From Terriglobus roseus DSM 18391 (lineage in GTDB: Bacteria; Acidobacteriota; Terriglobia; Terriglobales; Acidobacteriaceae), in NCBI RefSeq assembly GCF_000265425.1, contig NC_018014.1:434001-498000 (forward strand): a DNA stretch of 64,000 bases. Direction: 5' to 3'. A program made the translations under genes and the position numbers. The notes under the pieces were generated by a model. The model was given only the letters and a program-made list of their open reading frames with translations. It did no database searches and was not told the origin of the DNA. Of this stretch, positions 34,477 through 42,397 are shown piece after piece. How positions within the stretch are numbered: position 1 is the first letter of the stretch; every line of letters begins with the position of its first letter.

Positions 34477-35079
34477 ATGCTCATCGAAACGTTATCGCGT
34501 CACCTTCTCAGCGCATCGTCCCGCACTTCCCTCATCCGAAAACTGGCCACAGTCACGATAGTTGCGAGCACGTTGTTCGGTACAGCCCTGTACGCGCAGA
34601 CCCCTGCTGTGGGCGAGGTTGCGCCGGACTTTACGCTAAGTACGCCGACGGGTAAGTCAGTGCAGCTATCGAAGGGTCTCAAACAGGCATCAACGGTACT
34701 GATCGTGTTGCGCGGCTACCCGGGCTACCAGTGTCCCTTCTGCCAGAAGCAGCTTCATGACTTCATCGAGCATGCAACGGAGTTCGCGGCGAAAAAAGCA
34801 ATGGTCCTTCTTGTCTACCCGGGGCCACCGGCGGAACTTGATCAGCGCGCGAAAGAGGCGCTCGCAAAGCAGGCAGATCTTCCCACGAATATCACGCTGG
34901 TCATCGACCCGGATTACAAGGTGACGAACCTCTACGGTCTGCGTTGGGATGCGCCGCACGAGACGGCCTACCCAGCAACGTTCATTCTTGATCACAACGG
35001 GAAGATCCTCTTCGAGAAGATCAGCCACGGCCACGGTGATCGCGCCTCCGCCAAGGATGTCCTAGATGCGCTTCTTTGA
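34477..35079 (+). CDS. Exported peroxiredoxin-like (AhpC/TSA, redoxin) protein
   Basis: A 200-residue exported protein; after a signal peptide ending ALYAQ the redoxin domain starts APDFTLSTPTGKSVQL. The active site is GYQCPFCQKQL, a CxxC pair rather than the TxxC of typical peroxiredoxins, so it may be a thiol-disulfide reductase or a Prx-like bacterioferritin comigratory relative. It lies after DUF1223 and has its own ECF promoter. With the YedY-like enzyme it suggests a periplasmic defence against oxidants. The ATG at 34477 is chosen since upstream codons overlap DUF1223. Confidence 0.85.
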   Translation: MLIETLSRHLLSASSRTSLIRKLATVTIVASTLFGTALYAQTPAVGEVAPDFTLSTPTGKSVQLSKGLKQASTVLIVLRGYPGYQCPFCQKQLHDFIEHATEFAAKKAMVLLVYPGPPAELDQRAKEALAKQADLPTNITLVIDPDYKVTNLYGLRWDAPHETAYPATFILDHNGKILFEKISHGHGDRASAKDVLDALL

Positions 35080-35163
35080 TCAGTAAAACTGTTTTTCGGG
35101 CCACGAGGAGAGTGCGGTAGCGCCCGCTCCACCATCCCGCCGTCAACCCTGTTCAGTTGGATT

Positions 35164-35427
35164 TCATCCTCCACTCGCTATTGCGGGAGGTTGCTTGCTG
35201 GCATTACTGCTGAGACGCACCGTTTCGAAGGTGAATTGATCCGAAAGCAGGCAGTTATGGAGGGAGAAAACCTGCTCTCTATGAAAGCCGTGAAACTCCT
35301 GTTCACTAGCTCCTGCCGCGATCATGATCTGGGGATGTTCAAAACTGGAGAAATTCATCTTAACGGATGCACCTTCGAATTCTTCAACCTTGAAACGATC
35401 GAATCCAGCGCCTTGTTCCTTACTCAT
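35164..35427 (-). CDS. Possible small hypothetical protein
   Basis: An 87-residue frame starting with ATG at 35427 and preceded by a GTGGA stretch. The composition is protein-like, with several Phe and Glu residues (KVEEFEGASVKMNFSSFEHP), but no domain or signal peptide is recognised. It lies between the redoxin and SDR genes, divergent from SDR. It could equally be a chance frame. Confidence 0.3.
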   Translation of the reverse strand: MSKEQGAGFDRFKVEEFEGASVKMNFSSFEHPQIMIAAGASEQEFHGFHREQVFSLHNCLLSDQFTFETVRLSSNASKQPPAIASGG

Positions 35428-35519
35428 TCCACTTTCTGCTTTGGGACCAATCGCTGGTGATGCAGCAAGGGCCTATTTCCGGCCATTGCGCCTAGCTCCC
35501 CCTCAGTCGCTTGTACTGT

Positions 35520-35576
35520 AGCGAACGATATAGTACGATCGCTGGGTTGTCGCTTGTTGTATAGCGATCGATATAC
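35520..35576. promoter_or_regulatory. Tandem palindromes, candidate TetR operators of the SDR-cupin operon
   Basis: Two imperfect palindromes sit 30-86 bases before the SDR start. The second, GTATAGCGATCGATATAC at 35559-35576, fits the pattern TATAnCGnnCGATATA, which also occurs before the TetR gene (37758-37773). The first, at 35520-35543, has arms beginning AGCGA and ending TCGCT. Confidence 0.55.
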
Positions 35577-35605
35577 AACTGCATCGATGCCATAGGGGGC
35601 ACAAC

Positions 35606-36355
35606 ATGCCTGCACTACAGGGAAAGGTCGCCATCATCACGGGCGGCAGCAGCGGAATCGGACTGGCTATCGCAAAGCGCTTCGTATCGGAAGGCGCATA
35701 CGTCTTCATCACCAGCCGCCGCCAATTTGAGTTGGATAGGGCAGTGGCCGAGATCGGCAAGAACGTCACCGCGGTTCCGGGCGACGTTTCAAAGCTGGAG
35801 GATTTGGATCGGCTCTATTCGGTTGTCTCTAGAGAGGGGCGGAGGATCGATGTCGTTGTTGCAAATGCGGGTTTCGTCGGAATAGGCCCAATCGCAACTG
35901 CAACACCTGAGTTTTTCGATCAGACCTTCGATACCAATGTGCGCGGAGCATTCTTCACCGTCCAGAAGGCTCTGCCAATGATGAATGACGGTGGTTCCAT
36001 CATCCTCATTACCTCTGCAGGTAAGGATAAGGCGACGCCAGGCCGAAGCGCCTACAGCGGCACGAAAGCAGCTCTCCGATCGTTCGTCCGCACCTGGACC
36101 ATGGAACTGAAGGATCGAGGCATTCGCTCGAATGTCCTCAGTCCTGGAGCCACGGAAACACCGATCCTCGACGGCTTGTTCGGCTCGAAGGAGGCGACTG
36201 AGGCGGGAAAAGCGCAGTTCGTCAAGGCCACACCGCTTGGCAGGATGGGCCGGCCCGAGGAGATCGCGGCGGCAGCTCTCTTTCTTGCTTCGAGCGAGGC
36301 CAGCTTCATTACAGGGATTGATCTGGTCGTAGACGGCGGATTGAGCGCTGTCTAA
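35606..36355 (+). CDS. Short-chain dehydrogenase/reductase (classical SDR)
   Basis: A 249-residue NAD(P)-dependent oxidoreductase. The cofactor motif is TGGSSGIG (residues 12-19), followed by NAG at VVANAGF, and the catalytic Ser, Tyr and Lys in ITSAGKDKATPGRSAYSGTK. The C-terminal motif LVVDGGLSAV is typical. The substrate is unknown; such TetR-SDR pairs often detoxify aldehydes, ketones or quinones. Forty bases upstream of the cupin gene, it should form an operon with it. Palindromes before the start match one before the divergently placed TetR gene. Confidence 0.9.
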   Translation: MPALQGKVAIITGGSSGIGLAIAKRFVSEGAYVFITSRRQFELDRAVAEIGKNVTAVPGDVSKLEDLDRLYSVVSREGRRIDVVVANAGFVGIGPIATATPEFFDQTFDTNVRGAFFTVQKALPMMNDGGSIILITSAGKDKATPGRSAYSGTKAALRSFVRTWTMELKDRGIRSNVLSPGATETPILDGLFGSKEATEAGKAQFVKATPLGRMGRPEEIAAAALFLASSEASFITGIDLVVDGGLSAV

Positions 36356-36394
36356 ACCGAAGCAAAGCATTCGAACTGAATCAGGAGAGAACAA

Positions 36395-36919
36395 ATGAAG
36401 ATCCAAAGAGTCATCACTGCTGAGGGCAAAACTGGCGTAGCCACCAAAGTCGATACCATTGACACAGCCACAGTCGACTTCCTCACCAACATCTGGGGAT
36501 TCGACAAGGTTCCCGACTTGCCGCGAACGCCAGAGCAGGTCTTGGGCGAATATAAACCGTTGGGGATGTTTGGTCCGCTTGGTGGAATTCGAGTCGATCT
36601 CTTTACGCTGGCTCCCGAGACGCCGGACGGACCGGCACCGCTTGAACGTGCCGCCTCAGTCGACATGGGCACCCCGGGAATGGTCCCAGGCAGAGAAGGC
36701 GACGGGATGCATCGCACCGACAGCATCGATCTCGCCATAGTTATGGATGGTGAAGTGAACGCCGGATATCCTGGCGAAGATGGTCAGGTACACGAACTAA
36801 CGCTCAGGACAGGGGACCTGATTGTGAATAACGGAACATTTCATAGCTGGCATAACCGTTCCACCAGCCCTTCCACCATTCTCTTTGTCGTTCTTGCAGC
36901 CGAGCGCAAAGCGGCCTAA
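36395..36919 (+). CDS. Cupin-domain protein
   Basis: A 174-residue small beta-barrel protein. The cupin metal site is represented by MHRTDSIDLAIVMDGEV and later NNGTFHSWHNRS, so the metal ligands would be His, Asp/Glu and His. It is related to cupin_2 proteins that accompany SDR genes, possibly as a small dioxygenase or isomerase. It follows the SDR gene with a GGAGA site and is probably translated from the same mRNA. Confidence 0.75.
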   Translation: MKIQRVITAEGKTGVATKVDTIDTATVDFLTNIWGFDKVPDLPRTPEQVLGEYKPLGMFGPLGGIRVDLFTLAPETPDGPAPLERAASVDMGTPGMVPGREGDGMHRTDSIDLAIVMDGEVNAGYPGEDGQVHELTLRTGDLIVNNGTFHSWHNRSTSPSTILFVVLAAERKAA

Positions 36920-37053
36920 GCAATTCCATCGCTGGATCTACTTTGTTCGGAATCTGCTTCCAAAATGTGGCCACCTCATTGGTGTGAGGCGTCCATCGCA
37001 ACATCGCAGTTGTTTCTATCGCATAGAGGCGTCGAGCTGAGCACTTAGGAACA

Positions 37054-37698
37054 CTACTGTCGAATGCGAGGGGACGCGCTCTCGCGGCTGGTCGACCTCT
37101 GTTCCGGTCTTAGGACATCTGCTGAAGGCCAAGCACTGAGAGCTACAGCGATCGTGCTGTGTAGGTCTTTACGTTTCGCTCCCGACTGAGCTTCTACCGC
37201 GAGGCCCGACGCAGTGACTGCAATGTAGCGCGCGAGCGCGTCGGGCTCGGCATTCATCGGAAGTTCGACCGTGCCACGAGCCTTAGCAAACCGCTTGCGA
37301 AGTCGAATAGTCAACTCACCGCGTAGATCGGCGAGCCAAGCGCGAACTGCGTCGTCTTCTGCAGAAGGAAGAGAACTGTTTAGAGCGAGGCAGCCAGGCG
37401 CGTGAGATGGCCCGGTGAGGACGTCGGCATAGCCATAGAGAAACTTCTCTGCCACACCTCGCACGGTCGGTTCCCGAAGTGCACTCTCGAGAAGTTCCAG
37501 CTGTTTTTCGTGATACTGCTCGATGACCACCCGGAAGAGCTTTTCCTTATTTCCAAAAGCAAAATAGAAGCTTGGCGCCGTGATGCCCATAGCACCGGTG
37601 AGATCAGTAAGCGATGTGCCTTCGTAGCCCTTTCGCCAGAAAAGTTCAGTCGCCGTCTTGATGGCCGTGTCGATGTCGAATTCGCGTGGACGTCCCAT
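37054..37698 (-). CDS. TetR/AcrR-family transcriptional regulator
   Basis: A 214-residue repressor. The N-terminal HTH reads MGRPREFDIDTAIKTA, then GYEGTSLTDLTGAMGITAPSFYFAFGNKEKLF. The C-terminal domain is of the TetR_C type that binds small hydrophobic ligands (APGCLALNSSLP). It converges on the SDR-cupin operon. A palindrome upstream of its start shares the pattern TATAnCGnnCGATATA with the SDR promoter, so it probably represses both itself and SDR-cupin. Confidence 0.9.
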   Translation of the reverse strand: MGRPREFDIDTAIKTATELFWRKGYEGTSLTDLTGAMGITAPSFYFAFGNKEKLFRVVIEQYHEKQLELLESALREPTVRGVAEKFLYGYADVLTGPSHAPGCLALNSSLPSAEDDAVRAWLADLRGELTIRLRKRFAKARGTVELPMNAEPDALARYIAVTASGLAVEAQSGAKRKDLHSTIAVALSAWPSADVLRPEQRSTSRESASPRIRQ

Positions 37699-38138
37699 AA
37701 CTGGTTCACACTATTCTATACCACGCACTACATAACCCTGACACCCTTCCGGCGTAATATATCGTGCGATATAAAATACTTGGTTTGGAGTGGGCTGGCT
37801 CGTTCAACATCAGAAACAGCATCATGCGAATTCGAGTGCAATCGGAGCGATATGATCCGCCCTGATTGTGTTTAGGTGCTGACCGAACAAAATTGCCGTA
37901 GCCACGTCACCAGCCAGTGCAGTCCGGTCCGCTCATTTCGGAGCGATGGAAGCGAAGGGGACCGGAGGCGGTTCTTTGATGTGTGTTGGCCCTCAGCAAC
38001 TCGCCGCGCACGGCTTCATGGATCTGCCTAAGGCTACGACTACCCGGGAACCATGGAAAGTCTTCGGCACCTGCCAGCACCTAGGCTGGTGGTGCGAACC
38101 GCTGGGCACGCGTTAAAGCGCAAATTTTAAAGGGAGTT
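37699..38138. other. Right end of the island: gap before tRNA-Ala
   Basis: A 440-base gap between the TetR start and the tRNA. It holds the TetR palindrome (37758-37773). A 56-codon frame at 37946-38116 begins with ATG (MEAKGTGGGSLMCVGPQQL) but has no recognisable domain. No integrase remnant could be read in either direction. Confidence 0.45.
37758..37773. promoter_or_regulatory. Candidate TetR operator before its own gene
   Basis: TATATCGTGCGATATA is an inverted repeat (arms TATATCG and CGATATA) 60 bases before the TetR start. It shares the pattern TATAnCGnnCGATATA with a site before the SDR gene. Confidence 0.55.
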
Positions 38139-38214
38139 TGGTGGACCTGACCGGGATCGAACCGGTGACCTCTTCCATGCCATGGAAGCGCGCTCCCAGC
38201 TGCGCCACAGGCCC
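38139..38214 (-). tRNA. tRNA-Ala(GGC)
   Basis: Read on the minus strand, the 76 bases fold into a cloverleaf: acceptor GGGCCTG/CAGGTCC, D arm from GCGCAGCTGGGAGCGC, anticodon stem CTTCC/GGAAG with loop ATGGCAT (anticodon GGC), T arm ACCGG-TTCGATC-CCGGT and encoded CCA. The G3:U70 wobble pair, the alanine identity element, is present. Its 3' end is duplicated at 15715-15749, so it probably served as an integration site. Confidence 0.95.
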
Positions 38215-38334
38215 ACTCCTTTCAGGATACCCGGTTTGCCCTTCCGAGTAAAACCGGGGCTCCAGGGGCCGGTGGGGCGGCCGGTTTCTGGCTCGCCCCA
38301 CAGTGTCTGCTGGTAAAAGATGATTTGCTGCGGT

Positions 38335-38637
38335 CTAGCGCCAGTAGCCATCACGCCAGAAGTAGCCGCGGGGGCCGTGAACCCAGCGGCCGCCGATCCA
38401 CACGGCGCGGGGCCGCGGCGGAGCAAAGTACTGGCCGGGAACCCAGACGTAGCGTGCACCGTCCCAGCGGTGGTAACCGGCGTGCCACACATAGCCATAC
38501 TGCGGCGGTGGCGGGCGACGCTCGAAGATGGGCCGCGGCGGTCCGACGCGGACGTATACCTGGGCGTCGGCGGCGGCGGGAATGGCAGCGGCGCCGACCA
38601 GCCCGGCGATCAGCATGACTTGCGCAAAGGTCTTCAT
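38335..38637 (-). CDS. Small secreted YXWXGXXW-repeat-type protein
   Basis: A 100-residue exported protein with a signal peptide (MKTFAQVMLIAGLVGAAAIPAAADAQ). The mature part is rich in Trp, Tyr, Pro and Arg: PPQYGYVWHAGYHRWDGARYVWVPGQY, WIGGRWVHGPRGYFWRDGYW (quoted in parts). Repeated aromatic-Gly-Trp motifs are common in acidobacterial and proteobacterial envelope proteins of unknown function. It lies just outside the island on the tRNA side. The ATG at 38637 gives the signal peptide directly. Confidence 0.75.
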   Translation of the reverse strand: MKTFAQVMLIAGLVGAAAIPAAADAQVYVRVGPPRPIFERRPPPPQYGYVWHAGYHRWDGARYVWVPGQYFAPPRPRAVWIGGRWVHGPRGYFWRDGYWR

Positions 38638-38951
38638 AGTGCAATCTCCCGTTAAACTCCGTGCCACCTGCCACGGAGCCGTTTCGATTGGGATAGACAC
38701 AGCCCTACCTACCGAGGTTGCGGTGCCCGGGCGAAAATTCTTTGCCGACATGAAATGCCATTCCACGGCGATCCCATCGCAAGAATCCCGCAAAAGAGCG
38801 CTCTTTCCGGGAACAAAGCAGCCCGGCAATGGTGTCTATAGATGCAGAGTGAGCGAGAGCACTCTGGCATCCGCCGGCGGATGGCACACCGAAACCAGCC
38901 ATCCCGCCATTGCGTGCGGGGCGCGCAGATCGTACCTTTGAGGGGCAGGCA
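38638..38951. other. Divergent promoter region, no gene seen
   Basis: The 314 bases between the leftward YXWXGXXW gene and the rightward ECF sigma gene hold both promoters. No copy of the TGTAACC-N16 promoter was found here, so this second sigma factor is not in the same regulon by that criterion. Confidence 0.45.
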
Positions 38952-39713
38952 ATGAACGGGGCAGCAGTGATGGATCCGGTTTCAGGCGCGATCGGCGGGG
39001 GCTTCAGCGAGGCGGGAACATACGCCGTCGTGCGCCCCGAAGTACGTGCCGAGGATCTCGCGCTGGTTGCAGCCCTGCAGGCGGGGTCGGACGACGCCTT
39101 CCGGCAGTTGATCGCGCAGTACAGCGGCCCACTTTACTCGCTGCTGTTGCGCTCCCTGGCTGACCCGGCCGACGCCGCAGACGTCACCCAGGATGTCTTT
39201 ATCAAGGTCTTCCGTTCCATCGGCGGCTTCCACGGCGACAGCAGCCTGCGCACCTGGATCTACCGCATCGCCATGCACGAGGCTTCGAACAGCCGGCGCT
39301 GGTGGGTCCGGCACAAGAAGGCAGAGATCACGATCGACGGCGATTCGTCCACGGACGATGACGGCGAACTGACCTTTTCCCTGCGCGACACACTGGCAGA
39401 CCAGCGCGATTCTCCTTTCGAAAACGCCCGCCAGGCGCAATTGCGCACCACGGTGGAAGCTGCACTGCGCGATGTGCCCGAGAGCTTTCGCACCGTCGTC
39501 ATACTGCGCGAAGTCGAAGGCATGGCCTACGACGAGATCGCCGAAATTCTGAACATCAACATCGGCACGGTGAAAAGCCGGCTCATGCGCGGCCGCGCTG
39601 CCCTGCGCACGCTGCTGGGTGCCCGTCTTCCCGAATTTGCACGACCCGTGCATAAGAAGGCACCACAATCTGCAGCCCGGACCGTCGCCGCAACATCCAA
39701 GGAGGCACGATGA
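38952..39713 (+). CDS. ECF RNA polymerase sigma factor (RpoE-like)
   Basis: A 253-residue ECF sigma factor with a 30-residue N-terminal extension and a Lys/Ala-rich C-terminal tail. Region 2: GPLYSLLLRSLADPADAADVTQDVFIKVFRS; region 4: DVPESFRTVVILREVEGMAYDEIAEILNINIGTVKSRLMRGR (key pieces DAADVTQDVFIKVF and GTVKSRL). The ATG at 38952 follows an AGGGGCAGG ribosome-binding site. ATGA overlap with the next gene marks that gene as its anti-sigma partner. It is a separate system from the sigma factor at 33 kb. Confidence 0.9.
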   Translation: MNGAAVMDPVSGAIGGGFSEAGTYAVVRPEVRAEDLALVAALQAGSDDAFRQLIAQYSGPLYSLLLRSLADPADAADVTQDVFIKVFRSIGGFHGDSSLRTWIYRIAMHEASNSRRWWVRHKKAEITIDGDSSTDDDGELTFSLRDTLADQRDSPFENARQAQLRTTVEAALRDVPESFRTVVILREVEGMAYDEIAEILNINIGTVKSRLMRGRAALRTLLGARLPEFARPVHKKAPQSAARTVAATSKEAR

Positions 39714-40354
39714 GTCTCTCCCCAGAAAAACTGGAGCACCTGCTGGACCGCGTAGGCCTGCATGCCGAACCGCGCGTCGAGGACGAGCTCGGATTCGAAC
39801 GCGCGCTGACGGACAACGCTCTGCGTGCGCTGGGACCGGTCGCCGTGCCGGATGATCTGTCGCTGCGCATCCGCCTCGCGCTCTCGCACGAGAAGGTACG
39901 TGCAGAACGCCGGCTGACTGGCCGCCTGCGCCACACCGTGGAAATGTTCTGGGAGAACACCATACGGCCCATGAGCCTGCAGGTCGGCGTCGCTGCGGCG
40001 ATGATCGCTGCTGTGGGCGGTGCATTGATGCTCGGCGCAGTCGCTCCGCAGCAGGCCGTCGAGGCCAATGACACACCGCTGGTGGGCTTCTCCGCACCGC
40101 GTTATCTCTACTCGGCCGCGGGCGTCCAGCCGGTGGGCAGCGTAGACGATGCACCACTTGTGGTGCAGGCCATGGTCGACCGTGCCGGCCGTGTTTACGA
40201 CTACCACGTTCTCTCCGGCGTACTGGATGAGGTTGCCGGCGCAGCCCTTCGCCAGCGCATGCTGACCGGCGTCTTTCAGCCGGCAGAGGTCTTCGGCCAG
40301 CCCGTACGCGGGTCGGTCGTGCTGACCTTCGCGGATGTTGTCGTTCGGGGCTGA
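39710..40354 (+). CDS. Probable membrane-anchored anti-sigma factor
   Basis: A 214-residue protein translationally coupled to the ECF sigma gene (ATGA). Residues 1-85 are hydrophilic and would contact sigma; a membrane helix spans about 98-118; the periplasmic part contains VVQAMVDRAGRVYDYHVLSG, a TonB-C-like fold. No Cys is present, so it lacks the zinc site of most anti-sigma factors. The call rests on gene order and topology. Confidence 0.7.
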   Translation: MSLSPEKLEHLLDRVGLHAEPRVEDELGFERALTDNALRALGPVAVPDDLSLRIRLALSHEKVRAERRLTGRLRHTVEMFWENTIRPMSLQVGVAAAMIAAVGGALMLGAVAPQQAVEANDTPLVGFSAPRYLYSAAGVQPVGSVDDAPLVVQAMVDRAGRVYDYHVLSGVLDEVAGAALRQRMLTGVFQPAEVFGQPVRGSVVLTFADVVVRG

Positions 40355-40435
40355 TCCATCGGGGTTTGACCAACACAAACCACCGGCCTAGACTCAGCGG
40401 TTGGTACACCTTTGGCTGAGGTCCGTCGAATACCC

Positions 40436-42316
40436 GTGCGTCTTTTCTCTCCAGTTCCGCTGCTCCTTCTTACGTTCGCTCTGGGCGCGGCCACGCTGCC
40501 CGCGCAGCGTCCGTCCTCGTCGTCCTCCTCCTCCAACCGGCAGGACGAGTCCGCACAGGAACCGCAGCAGCCGTCGTCCACGGTCGTCCGCCGCGCCGTT
40601 GAGGCCAGCGGATCTGCCGTGTCGCTTGAGACCAGCGAGACCCTCTTCACCATGGCCGCGGCGCTCAACAGTTGCGGCTATGACAACGGCATCGAGAGTT
40701 CGCTGCCCGTCCGCGCGGTGATCCGCGCCGAGATGGTCCAAGCCGTCGGCGCCGGCTTTGAAGCAAAGGCCGCGCATGACACCACGTGCACCTACATTGA
40801 CGCGCACAAGCAGCCCGGCCCCCGCAACCTGGCGCAGTACGTCTCGCTTGCACTCTTTCTCTCGGCACCGCCCGACTTCGCTCTCTCCGTCGGCGAGGGT
40901 GATCTGCCGCCCGACTCGCAGAACGTAATCGGCGTGCTGCCCCTGCTGCGCGACTTCGCCGCAAAGGCGCAGTTGCACCGCATCTTCATGCGGCATCGCG
41001 CAGAGTACGAAGACGCCGTACTCCAGGTGCATGACAGCCTGACCCGCATGCTGCTTGAGACCAACATCTACCTGCACCAGCCGGTCTCCAGCTACGATGG
41101 CCGACGCTTCCTTGTCCTGCTCGAGCCGATGCTCAGCCCGCAGGCCGTGAACGCGCGCATCTACGGCACGGACTACTTCATCGCCGTCTCTCCCGCGAAG
41201 ATCGAAGATCCCTCCATTAGCAAGACCTCGCCCGGCTCACGCATGTCCGTCAGCGACCGCGCGGCCGGCGTGCAGATGGACCAGATCCGTCGCATGTACC
41301 TGCTCTACAACGTCGACCCCATCATCTACGCACGCGCCGGCGCCACCAACCGCCTGCTGCCGCTGTTGAAGACGGTGAGCGATGCGCCCATCGACTTCAC
41401 CTACAAGAGCGACATCGTCGCGCTGACCACAGAGTGCCTCATCAAGGCCATCGAAGCGCGCCTGATGGACGTCGGTTTCGCAAAGCCTTCCAAGCCGGGT
41501 GCCGTAAAGGCTCGCACCGAGATCGACACCTACAACCAGGCCCTGATCGACTACGACAAGAAGGCCGAAGCCGTGCGCCGCAAACAGGTGCTGCTCGATA
41601 TGGAGTCGGGCTGGGTGCTCACCGGCTCGTTCTACGACAAGCTCGCCATACAGGACCGCGAAGGCGTCAGCCTGAAGGAGAGCATCGGCGAGATGGTCTA
41701 CGGCATGGATGTGCCGTCGGAAGTAAGCCATGCGAAGAAGATCCCGTTCTTCGCACCGGACAGTACGAACCTCGTCGCAGGCGCGGGTATCACGCACGCC
41801 CGCTCGCCACGTCGCTCCCTCTCCACCATCGACCAGGCGGAACTGAAGCTGCAAAAGGGTGACCGCACGGGCGCAGAAGAGCTTGCAGAAAAAGAACTCG
41901 CAGCCAATCCGACATCTGGCGATGCGCTCTACATCATGGCCCGCGTCAAGCTGACACAGGGCGACCCGCAGGCCGCATACGACCGCTTCACGCAGGTGAT
42001 CGCCACCAGCAAGGACCCGCGCACCGTAGCATGGTCGCACGTCTACCTGGGCCGGCTCTACGACACGCAGACGGGCAACAGTCGCCCCAAGGCCGTCGCC
42101 GAGTACAAGGCCGCGCTCAGCACACCAGGCATCCAGCAGGACGTACGCGCCGCCGCAGAGGCAGGCATCCAGAAGCCCTTCGCCGCACCGAAACGCACCG
42201 TGCAGGACAGCGACCAGAAACCTGATGACGAAGAAGAGCTCGACCCTACCGGCAAGAAACAGAAGGAGAGCTACAAGCCGAGTGAGGAAGTGAAGCCAAC
42301 CGCTCCGCGGCGATAG
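40436..42316 (+). CDS. Secreted TPR-repeat protein, unknown function
   Basis: A 626-residue exported protein with an N-terminal signal peptide (MRLFSPVPLLLLTFALGAATLPAQ) and a Ser-rich linker. A central alpha-helical region of about 450 residues has no named domain. TPR-like repeats at the C-terminus (KLQKGDRTGAEELAEKELAANPTSGDALYIMARV) are followed by a charged tail. The GTG at 40436 gives a clean signal peptide; a TTG eight codons upstream is the alternative. It probably acts in the envelope or periplasm. It lies 80 bases after the anti-sigma gene and may be part of that operon. Confidence 0.65.
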   Translation: MRLFSPVPLLLLTFALGAATLPAQRPSSSSSSSNRQDESAQEPQQPSSTVVRRAVEASGSAVSLETSETLFTMAAALNSCGYDNGIESSLPVRAVIRAEMVQAVGAGFEAKAAHDTTCTYIDAHKQPGPRNLAQYVSLALFLSAPPDFALSVGEGDLPPDSQNVIGVLPLLRDFAAKAQLHRIFMRHRAEYEDAVLQVHDSLTRMLLETNIYLHQPVSSYDGRRFLVLLEPMLSPQAVNARIYGTDYFIAVSPAKIEDPSISKTSPGSRMSVSDRAAGVQMDQIRRMYLLYNVDPIIYARAGATNRLLPLLKTVSDAPIDFTYKSDIVALTTECLIKAIEARLMDVGFAKPSKPGAVKARTEIDTYNQALIDYDKKAEAVRRKQVLLDMESGWVLTGSFYDKLAIQDREGVSLKESIGEMVYGMDVPSEVSHAKKIPFFAPDSTNLVAGAGITHARSPRRSLSTIDQAELKLQKGDRTGAEELAEKELAANPTSGDALYIMARVKLTQGDPQAAYDRFTQVIATSKDPRTVAWSHVYLGRLYDTQTGNSRPKAVAEYKAALSTPGIQQDVRAAAEAGIQKPFAAPKRTVQDSDQKPDDEEELDPTGKKQKESYKPSEEVKPTAPRR

Positions 42317-42397
42317 GGCTGCGGGGCGGGTGATAGGCGCGTCAGGGGATGCATCTGCGCTACGCTCAAGAGGACAAGCCTTTTGGAGTTACAGGAA

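Larger units (their letters stand above)
35080..35605. other. Intergenic stretch before the SDR gene
   Basis: A 526-base stretch holding one doubtful small frame (35164-35427, listed) and, at its right end, the palindromes of the SDR promoter (35520-35576). Otherwise nothing is recognised. Confidence 0.5.
15715..38163. mobile_element. Putative tRNA-Ala-integrated genomic island, about 22.4 kb, no integrase visible
   Basis: The segment is bounded by direct repeats formed by the 3' end of tRNA-Ala. The intact tRNA is at the right end with its 3' side facing the segment, and a bare 3' fragment is at the left end. That is the geometry left by tyrosine-recombinase integration. The cargo is mixed (envelope proteins, stress regulon, redox enzymes, a truncated pseudogene, TetR/SDR/cupin). 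No integrase, excisionase, relaxase or phage structural gene can be recognised, so the island appears fixed, or the repeat may be a relic of an older event. Confidence 0.6.

Noticed and set aside
15715..38163. Prophage
   Set aside because: Although the borders look like attachment sites, no capsid, tail, terminase, lysis or integrase genes were found, and the SPFH protein's virion-core name is only a family label.
40394..41077. Long leftward frames opposite the TPR gene
   Set aside because: GC-rich third-position shadows of the TPR protein; no signal peptide or domain.
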